A stretch of DNA of 64,000 nucleotides from Gorsachius magnificus (lineage: Eukaryota > Chordata > Aves > Pelecaniformes > Ardeidae), in the NCBI GenBank assembly GCA_034008185.1, contig CM067081.1:17917821-17981820 (forward strand), written 5' to 3'. The notes beneath the pieces were generated by a model. It ran no database searches. It was not told the origin of the DNA and worked only from the letters and a program-made list of their open reading frames with translations. Made by a program: the position numbers and the translations under genes. Shown piece by piece: positions 10,501 through 21,793 of the stretch. Each line of letters begins with the position of its first letter. Position 1 is the first letter of the stretch.

Positions 10501-13500
10501 TTGACAGGTTCTAACTAATGGCCTCCGCAAGCGTGTTAGTTGGAAATTAGTTTCCATTTCTACTGACCTGGGTGAATTTCAAGTGCTAAGTTCTTCATAG
10601 CAGCCTCCCTCCGTATGCTAACCCATCGCTTGAGCCATCCGGTCACCTCTGAGTATTGATTCTTGGCCTAGAACATTTCTGTTCTGCACAAACATGTTGC
10701 CCAGCAAGTGAGTTTTTCTTCTTACTTACAAATGCTTAATTTTGTAACATGTTACAGAAACATTTAAATCAGAGGGATGAACTTTGTATAATTGCAGATG
10801 TCTCCCTTTGCACACTTTTTGCCTTTTTCAGGTTTTTTCCTCCTCCTGGCTTTTCTTAAGACAAGTGTTTCACATCTGGGCCTTGGCAAGTTTGTGGGCT
10901 ATGCCACTACAGTAAGGAATATTTTTTCTCCTCAAACTGTAGCAGGCAGGAAAGAAAATACTGCCAACAGCTATGGACCCCCCAAGGAGTCTTAAGTGCC
11001 ATTGTGGGTAACTCTGCCTGGAGAAATTTATTGAGAAGCAAAGGCGATGCCTAAATATCATTTTATTTGTACATTGCTCATTTGAATAACATCAGTGTAA
11101 ACATTCCTTTTACATGAGCTTTTCTCTCCCTGCTGAGAGATTGAAGGGGGGTCTGGGAGCGGCAGGAGGGAGCACCATGTTGCGTCACACTGTGCACGCC
11201 AAGGGACTTTTCTCTTGCAGCATGGTATGTAGCAAAAAACATCACTATAATCATCATAGGGGAGTGAATAGGATAGAGCTGCCTTGTCCAGATCTTGAAA
11301 ATCTTCATCCCCGCAATGGGCTAGTGGGGATCTTGGGGCACAAACGGCTCAAATAGCCCTTTTCAGCCCCGGTGCGAGTGTGCCATGCAGAGCCTTTCCT
11401 GAAGAGACTGCTGGTGCTGAGCGTGCAGCAGGAGAGCATTTTCTAGGCAGAAAGCTAGGCTACTGCAATATGCCTGATGCTTATCTCCACCAAAGGCTTT
11501 CCAGGTTGACATAAGAAGCAAATGGATTTGGAATACTTCCCTTCTCCCTCTGAACCCAGCACCTTCAGCTATGCCCCTGAAGTTTCACACACACCCCTTT
11601 TCCATTAAATCCCATGGCACACAGCATCTTTTTGTTCCTAGAAAGGTTGTTACCATGCAGGGGGCAAAATCCAACACAGCTGCACTCATTCTTCACTGCT
11701 GTTAGCAGCAGCAATCATCTCCCACTGTTACCTTCTCAATTTTTCCTTCCCCAGATGCAAAACGAGCCCAATCCTGCAAGACAGCGAGAGCGTCCCTAGA
11801 GGGCTTGAGCACTTCCATTACTCATCCAACTCATATAGACAGATTTTTTTTTTTTATATTTCACTAAACAGAAAAAGCCTCTTACTGTCATTCAGCTGCG
11901 AGGATTCTCTCTGCTACTGGTGCAAATAACATGTTCAAACAAGGGCTTTATCCCATATAGCCCAATTTGTATGATCTCACCTTGTAAAGAAATCATAACC
12001 CTTTGTTAAAATGACTGGTCTGCTGCCCTGGTAGCTATAACAATGTATATGTTACTCCATAATAAGAAAAAGCAGCCTTCAGTAAACCTCAGAGGAGTAA
12101 AAGGTGCCTACAGTGTTCAAGGAGGAAAAGGCATAGCACGGACTCCTGCTCAGAGCGGCTGCTTTACTGCAGCATCCATCTGACTGCAGAAAGTAAGGGC
12201 ACAAACTGGGCAAAGTTAGAGGGATTAGGAATTTGCCAAGGAATGCTTTTTGGAAAAGAGGCTGCTTTTATGTTGTGTACAATCATCATTATCTCTCAGT
12301 GTAATAACTGTGAGATCAATAGTGCCATAGAAACCAGCAATGTGTGCGTCCACACCAGTGCTTCAGCTGAGATCGAGAACGCATGGTGCAGCTGCCCCTT
12401 TTCCTGAGCCTTGGTTACATCATGGTCTCAGGGGATGCAAACCCGATCCTTTCAAATAAAGGTTCACTAAATGATTTGCTGGACCACGCCTGTCCTTCCC
12501 CACCATTCCCAGAACCAAAAGGACCAATCCTGTCTTCTGAAAGCACCACTGATGTTCCTAAACATCCTCAGCCTGCCAAGGGGAGCAGGGAAGTGGGACG
12601 GCAACTGTATTTCTGCCCTGCAGTTACTGGGATCAAAGGGTACTCCAGTAAGCGCACGGAGGGGTGGGACTGTCTTTTGGCCTTGGCACGGCCACAGGAG
12701 GGAAAGGTTTCTAAAGCTACTAACCTGTCCAGCATATCATATCTGTATCAGGAGGAGACAAATCACACTTTCTTTCTCTGTCCTTGGACTATAGGACAAA
12801 ACTACGGACTGGCTCACACATGGACATCTAAAACTAGGCCAGATAATTTCTATCTTTTATGGCCAGACATGTGCAAAGAGCAGAGGACAACCTCACTTGC
12901 CTCAATAATTACCTACGAACGAAGTGTGTTTCTCTGGCAAAGAGTGCAGGGTCTGATAGACGGGGACAACCACGACCACGGAGCCAATGCAGCCGAAGGT
13001 GCTCAGGGCCCCTGAAAACCTGGGGCTCCCCACATCACAGGACACGTAATGCCTGTGGTGACCTCAGTCCTGACTCAGGTGTTGTCTAGGAGAGGGTGTG
13101 AGGTACCCTGGCTGCAGGCTGACGGTAACTACGTGAGCAGGAGGATTCCAGCGGGAACAGGCTTTAATGCAATGCATACAAGTTCTGTTGAGTGGAAGGG
13201 GCAAATTGATTCACAGCAGTCTTGAAAATTAGGTATTTTGTGGCAAGGGTAAGTTAGCACTAAAGCCATGATCTGGGCTCTCTCTGCCAGTTTAAGTCAT
13301 TAAATGAAATAGGCTTGATTTAAAAAAATAATGTAGTGCGGCAGAAAGTCTGGGTTACTGGGCAGAATGGCAGATTGTGTTAGCAAAGTGACTTCTTTGC
13401 AGCCCTTCAGCCGGTGCATCCCAGGAACGCTCCTTTATTGCTCTGTTGGTTAGGACGTCGTGTTTAAAAAGCAGAAAATTAAGTGGTTTTCATGTAAAGA

Positions 13501-14705
13501 AAGCTGTAAGCATCTGCCACGAACCCTCCCAGCAATGCGGCACCACTTAGAAATGGCAAATTTACCCCTGGGTGTACTAGAGCAATTTTCTCCCCTTTCC
13601 AAGTCTTTTCCTTTCAGAGGTGTCGCTGCTGGCCTGGGCTCACCTGCCCCGCTGCAGATCGCACCCACGCGGGTGCCTCAGGCTTCCCTGCCGACTGAAG
13701 GACCATGCGGTAACGGAGGCTTGGGCAGCTGGGGGCTGCTGGCACGGGGACAGGGCAGAGCATCTCTGCTGCCATGGAGGGCCTTGGCACAGTCAAGTGT
13801 ATCAGGCAGACATTTATTTTTCACCTTGTGCAACAGGTTGCCACGTACTTGTCTCAAGGTCACCAGTGTCCCTCTCCACCTGATTCTTCTCATCAGAAGA
13901 GAGAGACGAGGAATTCTGCTGTGATTAATAACCATATCTATTCCCCCTGGGCTTATTTTTTTCCCTCCATTTTTAATTTTACATTCTGCTTACCAGCTGC
14001 TCTCATTCATTAAAAAAACAAACCCTCTCTAGTTCCCATTAGCACCATATGTCTACTGGTTATTTGAGAAATGAATGCAAAATATACTTAAAGGATTAGT
14101 CGAATCATGATAGGCAAAAAGATTGAAAGGCAAAAAGCTGAGGAGATGCACATCAGACTGTATCTTTCTGCCGCTACACAAGTTCTCCACAGCTAAACCC
14201 GAAACAGCATCCCGCCATGGTCCTCCCTCCCTGTTCCACTTGTGCCTCCACCGCTGCAAGGAAATCACAGTGATGTCTCTGGCTCTCACTAATTCCACAG
14301 CAGAGGTTTTTGTTTTCCCCTCGCTCCTTCTTCAGGGAAGTTACCACTGACCCGAAACTGGCTTTCAAATGAGAGCCAAGCACTAGTGCCAAATGGAGAC
14401 GATTGTTTCTAAAACACTTGCAAAGTTTCACGGGGCTGTTCTGAAGCATTCAGAAACCTGTGCAGCACACAACACAGCCAGTTGCTGTGTTCTGCTTCCC
14501 TCCTTACAACCCTCAGCATGTGCTGTTTGAAGCACTTTTTTTTTTATCTGAAATCTCTCTATCGTTCCACATCCAAACATATTTATTTAATTTAAACTGT
14601 GAACACAGATAATCAGTTTTCTTTGGGACATACTAAGGCGAAAAGTCTAACCTATTCCTTTTCTCCAAGAGCTTCTGTCATGCAACAAATCCTGTTCCAG
14701 TATTT
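7512..14705. other. Unassigned intergenic sequence
   Basis: This is a long stretch without a supportable gene or repeat family. It holds short A-rich runs (for example near 7955-7971). A 210-codon open frame at 12383-13015 has no recognisable domain and is within the range expected by chance. Confidence 0.55.
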
Positions 14706-14709
14706 ATAA

Positions 14710-14985
14710 ATTCAGTCCCCATTCTGACATCCTGATTGGTAAAGGAGAGTATAAACAGCCCAGAATTTGGCTTGTCTTAACGCCTCTGCACTTCTTCTGA
14801 GAGTGTGACATCTCATCTGATGTGCATTACCTCCAGCAGCACACAATCCCCTGGCAAAATGAACGTGTCCAGATTTCTTAGCCAATCTATTACCATCAGG
14901 CCCAGAAGCAACAGAGCTACTGACTGACACTTTTACAGCACCAGCATTGAAATTCATTGTTTAATGCAGATCTGCAAATAGCTAT
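14710..14985. promoter_or_regulatory. Candidate conserved non-coding element
   Basis: This block is unlike its surroundings: balanced composition, no repeats, and closely spaced motifs such as CATCTGATGTGCATTA and TTCATTGTTTAATGCA (SOX- and homeodomain/POU-like cores). Its look is that of deeply conserved vertebrate enhancers. This is an impression only; no alignment was possible. Confidence 0.2.
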
Positions 14986-14995
14986 GCTGACAGGA

Positions 14996-15062
14996 ATGAA
15001 AATCTATATATTTATAGAGAGATTTATAGAGAATTTTTCATATGAAAATCTATATATTTCCT
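14996..15062. repeat. Small AT-rich direct repeats
   Basis: The string GAAAATCTATATATTT occurs twice, around 14998 and 15045. The space between them holds two copies of ATTTATAGAGA. Such short repeats arise by slippage. Confidence 0.7.
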
Positions 15063-16605
15063 CTGGCAATTGAACCTGTGATACAAACAGCACTGATGAT
15101 GATGGTCCTTTGTTTGTTTGTTCATTATTTTTGCAAAAAATAGCAAGCCATTAATAGTCTGAGAAGAGACTTCCTGCCCAGAGGATACAGGGAACAGGAT
15201 CGGCTCTAAGTGGATCTTCCACAGCAGAAAATCTTGTTTAGAATAATAAAAAAACCTTACAGTTTCTCCTGAGAGGCTGAGCGTATGCTGGAGGTGGGTT
15301 ATTTTCATTTTCCCCTGAAGCACACCTAGAAAAAAAAAAAAAATTAAGCACATGAGTCACTAAAGATAATGCATGAAAATGTTGAAAAGGCAGGAAAAAA
15401 TCCAATTCTTCTGATCACTCACTCAGCATGCTGCACAGAGGACTTCTTACAATCCATTACAGGAAATTTAAGTAGTAGATGGATTGCAATAGTTTAGGGG
15501 ACTGGACAAAAACACTAAGGTAGAAATAGCTTGCAGTGGCTGCAGCATGATTAATAAGGTGTTCATACTGGGCATGGGGGGAAATACATTATAACATTTG
15601 GATGTAATGGTTTATAGCATCAAATCTTCCTAAGGTTCACATAAAAAATATTTAATAGCTGGCTTGGTTGATGTGAGGGAAAGCTCCAAGTGCAATTTAA
15701 TTGTATTCAAAATATTTCAGACCATGTAGTTAATTTCTTAGGTACGAGATTTTTTTTCTTTATTGTTCCTGTTACTCTCAGCAAGGTTTCACTACCCCTG
15801 CTACCGCCTGAGGGTGTGGGTAGAGACCTCTGACGCCTGCAGCTGGCAATGGGTGCAGGAGCTGAGCAGACATACAGCTGTGCCCAGGCCCCCCAGGTTT
15901 ACCCGGAGCCGGTCTGGGGGAGCAGCAGGTACCCCAGGGTTGCGCTGCACATCCAACCACCCTCCCATGCTCCTGCCTCCCTCCTGGTCCTGGGCCTCCC
16001 TCTGTGTCCTGGGGAGCCAAACTCACCATTTTGAGCCCCAGCACCGCCCATGGCCCCAGCAGAGCTCTGTGGGTGCTCTGGGCTAGCTAATATTTTCATC
16101 ATGTACAGCAAGGCCATGTGTACTTTGCCTAATTACTCCCCTGTTGTTTACAGGAGGGAGAGCAACTCTATGTGCTAATGGTGGTTGTTAATTTTAAAAC
16201 AAACATATTTAGGGCTTGAGTTTTAGAAATTTTAATTTGATCTATTTTGGGGGAATTGATGAATAATTTGGATAATGTGTTGAATAACTACAGCATCAAA
16301 ACCAGATGTGTTTGACTTACGGCTCTCACTTAGTACTGAGAGATCTGTCTGCCCTCTGTTGCTCTCAGAAACGCATCTGGCGGTTCCCTCATGGGCAAAC
16401 TGTGATGCTGAAGAAAGTCAGAGCTTTAATTTTTTTGTTTCTCAAATCAGAGTTTCAGGCCCAGATTCTCAAGGGTATCTAAGAATGATTAACTCCCTTC
16501 TGGAGCAGTGGGGACAGGGAGTCTATGGGTTTGTATAGCTGAGGCTCAGCATTTTATGAGCAGTCTAAGTTCCTGAGCAGCTGTCAATTAAAGTGGCTTC
16601 TTTGC
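15063..16605. other. Unassigned intergenic sequence
   Basis: I see nothing supportable here. A GC-rich segment at about 15,790-16,090 carries overlapping open frames on both strands, none with a recognisable domain. Confidence 0.55.
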
Positions 16606-16684
16606 TTTCTCTTCCCTTCTCTTCCCTTCTCTTCCCTTCTCTCTTCCCTTCTCTCTTCCCTCTTCTCTCTTCTCTTCCCTTCCC
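16606..16684. repeat. Pyrimidine-rich microsatellite (CTTCC/CTTCTC units)
   Basis: About 80 bp consist almost only of C and T, in repeated CTTCCCTTCT and CTCTTCCCTT units on the plus strand. The purine strand gives the charged open frame seen in the opposite direction. Confidence 0.95.
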
Positions 16685-17060
16685 AAAGTATTTCCTAAAA
16701 TACATTTCTTCAGCATTTTCTAAAACACAAAGCTGTTGGAAAAAACAAAGCTTTTGATGCAACCATTTCACTCTCCCAGGAGACTGAAACCTGCATCAAG
16801 GTGCATTTCCAGACATTTGAGTCTCAGAGAAATATTTCCTTTGTACATCTCTAAAAAAGGAAGGGTGCTTAGGAAGAAATTAGCAGTGAAAGGCACCAAG
16901 TGTACCAAAGCAGTAGAAAGCTGATACCAGAACCATGATTAAATACCACTATTACCATGTGTCAACAGATTTACAGGAGTTTGTAAATTAAGCTGGTGTG
17001 GCTGTAATTACTGAGGAACTGTTCTGTCTTCTTAAGATGTTCTTTCAAATTGACATAAAC

Positions 17061-17102
17061 CCATTTGGAAATAATATGATTCCATTTGGAAATAACATGA
17101 TT
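17061..17102. repeat. Tandem duplication, two 21-bp units
   Basis: The unit CCATTTGGAAATAATATGAT plus one T at 17061-17081 is followed immediately by a second copy at 17082-17102 differing at one base (T to C). This is a simple local duplication. Confidence 0.9.
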
Positions 17103-20100
17103 CAGCACCAAGATACTGCATCTTCCGGGGTCTGCTGTGCTCAGAGGTGGTTTGGGGTCTTTTTTTAAAACCTTCTCAGGTGGCAAGGGTGAGGACTTAG
17201 TGCGGATTTCTGCTGTGGGTTTTTGCACAATTGCAAGCATCCAAGCAAGGCTGCAAGATGCTGCTATGACTCCATTTGTAGGACACTGATGGAGAGAGGG
17301 CATTACCATGTGAAATCATTCATTCTCTCTGTAACTGATGAGCAGAGTGCCTCTTGGAATCCACACTATTAGACCAGTTCAGCATAACACTGGCAGTTTA
17401 TTTTCTGAACTTGCGGCTTGGGTCACCCAAAACACTTGCCTGGTTTTCTTTAAAAAACAATCAGAAAACTTAATTTTGCCCCAGAGAATATCAGACCATT
17501 TCAAAAGGATTTGTTCATTATGGCCCTACAAATTTTGATATTTATTTGTTATACTTAAATCATTGCATACATCTTGTCAGTGGGAAAACTAAGGCAAGCA
17601 TCAAATGAATGTCTGAATGCATGGATTTGTCTCTTCACACAGTTAATTTAAGTCCTTACCTGGATTTAGTATTGCAGAGGAACCACTGGCATAAAGCTGA
17701 AACTTGTTCATCCAACTAAGGTACAGGTTAATGCTGGGGTGAAGCCGAGAATGCACATGGAAGGTCTCAAATGCCGAGAGCTCTCCCTTGTCCTTCCTGT
17801 AAATCCCTGCCGACCTCCCTCATGAGGCACGGGCAAGGCAGTGCCCCTGCCTTTGCCTGGCACGGAGCTCAGCACAGGGAGTCTCAGGGTTAGGGACAGC
17901 AAGCAGAGGTCAGGGAGGTACCACAAAGGGGGTATGAATGTTTGTGGTAGGCCAGCATCATCTGCATCAGCTGCATGCTAAAAACGCGTTGTATTCATGT
18001 CCCAGCTGCAACATTAGCTGAGAACAGCTGGTTTATATCTTAACCCAGAATATGGTATGGTGACCTTGATTTCAGCGTACCTCTGATTAGGCTGCCCAAT
18101 TTTCTGCATCTCCTACTCAGACTGTTTCTTGATATGAGCAGGTATTTGTTGGATGAGTGTTTGTAAAAGGCATACTTGCCACACGATGGCTACTCTTACT
18201 GGAAAATGGCAGCTCCGACAGCAAGTCTTCCTTCTGAAAAACTGGACCAGTCTGTCCATTGACACCTCAGTGGGACTGATTTGATTTGATTTAATAACTA
18301 GATTTTGCATTTCTGTAACTCCTGGAGTCCAGTTCAGTGCATCAACAGGCAGTCTACCTAACCAGCCTTTTTTCATGTCCCTCTGCTTGACGTGCGAGTC
18401 TAAATTGGGGAGTTTCAAAAAACAATCAATGCCTGCTGCAAGACAAAATGAGTTCCTAATCCTTTCTCTCATTGATCCAGAGTGTTTAAGCCCCTTAGGG
18501 AACAGTGGGTTCCCTCACCTCACCACGGGTGTCACAGTTACTACACAATAGTCTGGTGTTCCTCCTCAAGCCTGACAATCTGTGTTTGACCAGAGTCTTC
18601 CAGAGAAGTGTTCTCCTGGTGCTGGCAGTCCTCAGGAGGATCTCGTTATACCTTCCTCTGCCCTGATGTTAATGAGCCATTTTCTAACTGATATTTTCTT
18701 CCTGTCAAGGTTTCCAGGTTGCAAACAAATAATTTTATTTCCAGCGGTCTGAACATACCAAAACCTTTGAAGCTCACATTTCAGTACTTTCTCTAAACAT
18801 TACATCCTTTTGGGGGTCTTTTCTGTGTCTTCAGCAGCCTTTCTACATCCTTTATAAAGCCCACATTAGGATGCAATGTGTCGCTCCCCAAAAGCACCTC
18901 CAGTGACTGCTTCTAGTCACCTGAATCCCTCTCCTGAACCATTCCCAGGTACTCAGTGTGGTCTCCCAATGCCATGCATAAAATCATCAGCCCAGTCTTA
19001 CTTGTTACCCCTCTCTTGAGGCATGCAGAAAATGCATTTTATTCTCAGACTGTCTCAGAGGGGGCTGACACTGGACCCCTGTCTCACCATAATCCTTTCT
19101 TGAGTGCCTGCTTTCTAGGCTGCCGTCCCCCATCCCATGGGTTTGGTGTGAGAACCTTGGCCCTGCTCAGCTGAGAAGTACACCAAAGCACCACCATCTC
19201 TCTTCATGGACAACCTGAACAGCGGTTCAGTGCTGGTTGCCTGTAAATCCTCTCTGCTCTTGCAGCATCTCAGCAAAGGTTTCTTCTCAGTGGCACCTTG
19301 TGGGAAGAACCCCAGGCCATCCCGCTTGCTTGACAGCATCTATGTAATATAGCCTTTCCACAAGCTCCAGCATCCTGGCGGTGGTCAGGGCTCCCTGTAT
19401 AGCAAATACCCACCAGGCCTTCCCAAGCCTGCTCCAAGCACCCGCAGCTACCTCAGCCATGTGGGCTGACCATGCTTTTGGCCTCCTGGCCAGGCTCAAA
19501 GGCCAGTCCTGCACAGGACAAGGGAAAAAGTTTTTTCTTGGGCAGACCCAAATGCCCCAGATTGCTCTGAATGGCTGCCCAGCTCTTACCGCTGCTTGCT
19601 GTCGCACCAGCATCATCTGCAACTTTTCTATTATCAGTGGGGTTAGAATTCCTTTGAGAACACTGCCAAAACCAGTGCTGAGCATCCCACCAGGTGCAGC
19701 CCCCACCATGACCACTCCCCATTCCCCTCTGCCCCTCGCAGCCCACCAGTGAGCCGGCACTTTGTCTATTGTAAGGCACACGTTTAACTGTTTAACCTTC
19801 ATGCTGCAGGCAGAATACCACAGAGCCCTGAAATACTTTATAAGGTTTTGCTATATTCATGTAGTTAACTTTTTTTGAGCCGAACTTTTAATTTTAAACA
19901 GGATGAGCACGTTTGCTTACTAAGACAAATTAAACACTGAGCTGTTAAAAGTACACACGTAAGTGCATGCTATTATAATCTGTGGACAGGATAATGGCTG
20001 GTAAAACACCTGAGACTGAGGAGCAGAGCTGTGAACCCCAGGCAGAGTATCACAGAATATTTTAGCTGCCCCACATCTTCATCTCTGATATGGGGGCTAT

Positions 20101-20113
20101 GCCTTGATGTCTG
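17103..20113. other. Unassigned intergenic sequence
   Basis: No gene or repeat family can be supported. The 171-codon minus frame at 19287-19802 overlaps a plus frame of similar quality and shows no known domain. Confidence 0.5.
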
Positions 20114-20540
20114 ATCACAGAATCACAGAATCGCAAGGGTTGGAAGGGACCTCGGGAGATCATCTAGTCCAACCCCTCTGCCAAAGCAGGTTCTCCTAGA
20201 GCATGTTACACAGGACTTCATCCAGGCGGGCTTTGAATATCTCCAGAGAAGGAGACTCCACAACCCCCCTGGGCAGCCTGTTCCAGTGCTCCATCACCCT
20301 CAGAGTAAAGAAGTTTCTCCTCATGTTCAACTGAAACTTCTTATGTCTCAGTTTGTACCCATTGCCCCTTGTCCTGGTGCTGGATACCACTGCAAAGAGT
20401 CTGGCTCTGTCCTCATGACTTCCACCCTTAAGATATTTGTATGTATTGATGAGGTCCCCTCTCAGTCTTCTCTTCTTCAGGCTGAACAAGCCCAACTCTC
20501 TCAGCCTTTCCTCGCAGGGGAGATGCTCCAGTTGATCGCT
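20114..20540 (-). mobile_element. CR1 LINE 3' end, different subfamily (copy 3)
   Basis: The element's tail at the left (ATCACAGAATCACAGAATC, then GGTTGGAAGGGACCTC) and the reverse-strand frame to about 20196 encode the ORF2 C-terminus, with motifs such as [19 protein letters not shown] and [15 protein letters not shown]. The tail and frame differ clearly from copies 1, 2, 4 and 5, so this is another CR1 subfamily. Similarity fades near 20540 (5' truncation). Confidence 0.95.
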
Positions 20541-21391
20541 GGCAGGGATTTTCCCGCTGGCCTCAATGTACAGGGAGGTCTGAGTGAAGCAGATTGCACA
20601 AAAGGTGAAGAGCAAAGATGCAGAGCGGCAGCCTTGCAGGTGGGTGACACTGCAGCGGGACAGGAGAGGAGCATCCTCGCAGGGTCCTGGGGGCAGGAGC
20701 ACGCTACGGCAGCCAGAGCTTGCTGGAGGAGCCAGAGGGGGGGCAGGGGCACGGCTGTACACTCAGAAGAGACTGACAGCGGGTACCGAGTGTTAATGCA
20801 GATCTCCCTTGACAGGGTTTTCAGCTGGAATGGCCAGAAGGGAAGCTGAATCTTCCTTTAAGGGAGAAAGGGATGAGAAGTGCAGCACAGAGCAGAGCTC
20901 TCTGCGTATGAATGAGAGGTAAGCGATAGTGCATTTTGCAGAGCCGGGCAGAGAACATAGTCTATAAAATCCTTGCTTAGTGCTTATCAGGCCCCATCAT
21001 GTCCAAATCAGGCATTTCCATACAATTTGCACTCCTTCAACCTTTTTGCTCCAGTCATATCTTACAGACTTGTTTCACATCAGCATCCTTCTGCAAAGGA
21101 GCTCTGTATTTGTAGCCAGACAGTGACAGCGATCCGCAGCATGTCACCACCGATCAGAAGCAGCTGCTGAATTGGATTGATGGTTTTATCAGATGATGCC
21201 CTGTTTGCTCTCATGTTTCACCCTAGGCACACAGCTCCATCCTGCATATGTTTCTCTTCATTATGTCTCCTGGTTGTCACTGTACCTTAGTAGCACTGGA
21301 GTTTCTTGACTGGGCGGGGACAACACAACCCAGACTCCTGCACCACTCAGACACCATGTAAAGGGCACGTGGATAAAGGGCAAGGGATTGG
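20541..21391. other. Unassigned intergenic sequence between two CR1 tails
   Basis: No supportable feature was seen in this stretch. Confidence 0.55.
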
Positions 21392-21793
21392 AGACCAAGT
21401 TTGATGAGGAGCAGCTGAGGGAACTGGGGTTGTTCAGCCTGGAGAAGGGGAGGCTGAGGGGAGACCTGATCGTCCTCTACAACTGCCTGACAGGAGGGGG
21501 TAGTGAGATGGGGGTCGGCCTCTTCTCCCTGGTAACAAGCGATAGGACGAGGGGAAATGGCCTCAAGCTGCGCCAGGGAAGGTTTAGGCTGGACATTAGG
21601 AAAAATTTTTCACTGAAGGGGTTGTTAAGCATTGGAACGGACTGCCCAGGGAAGTGGTCGAGTCCCCATCCCTGGAGGTATTTAAAAGACGGGTAGACGA
21701 GGTGCTTAGGGCCATGGTTTAGTGGTGGGATGGCATGGTTGCACTCGATGATCTTAAAGGTCTTTTCCAACCAAATTATTCTCTGATTCTATA
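21392..21793 (+). mobile_element. CR1 LINE 3' end (copy 4)
   Basis: CR1 similarity begins abruptly near 21392 with the ORF2 segment [15 protein letters not shown] and runs through [14 protein letters not shown] frameshift follows shortly after, where one base is missing relative to copy 2 near 21612. The usual ORF2 end and 3' UTR with GATGATCTTAAAGGTC follow, and the tail is degenerate (ATTCTCTGATTCTATA). It is the same subfamily as copies 2 and 5, only about 400 bp long. Confidence 0.95.

Noticed and set aside
12383..13015. A 210-codon open frame on the plus strand, the longest outside repeats.
   Set aside because: No recognisable domain, no plausible splice context, and a frame of this length is not surprising in 64 kb read in six frames.
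16565..16771. A highly charged Lys/Arg/Glu open frame.
   Set aside because: It is simply the translation of the pyrimidine-rich microsatellite read from the other strand.
19287..19802. A 171-codon minus-strand frame with an opposite plus-strand frame.
   Set aside because: No known domain. Open frames on both strands in GC-richer DNA usually reflect composition.
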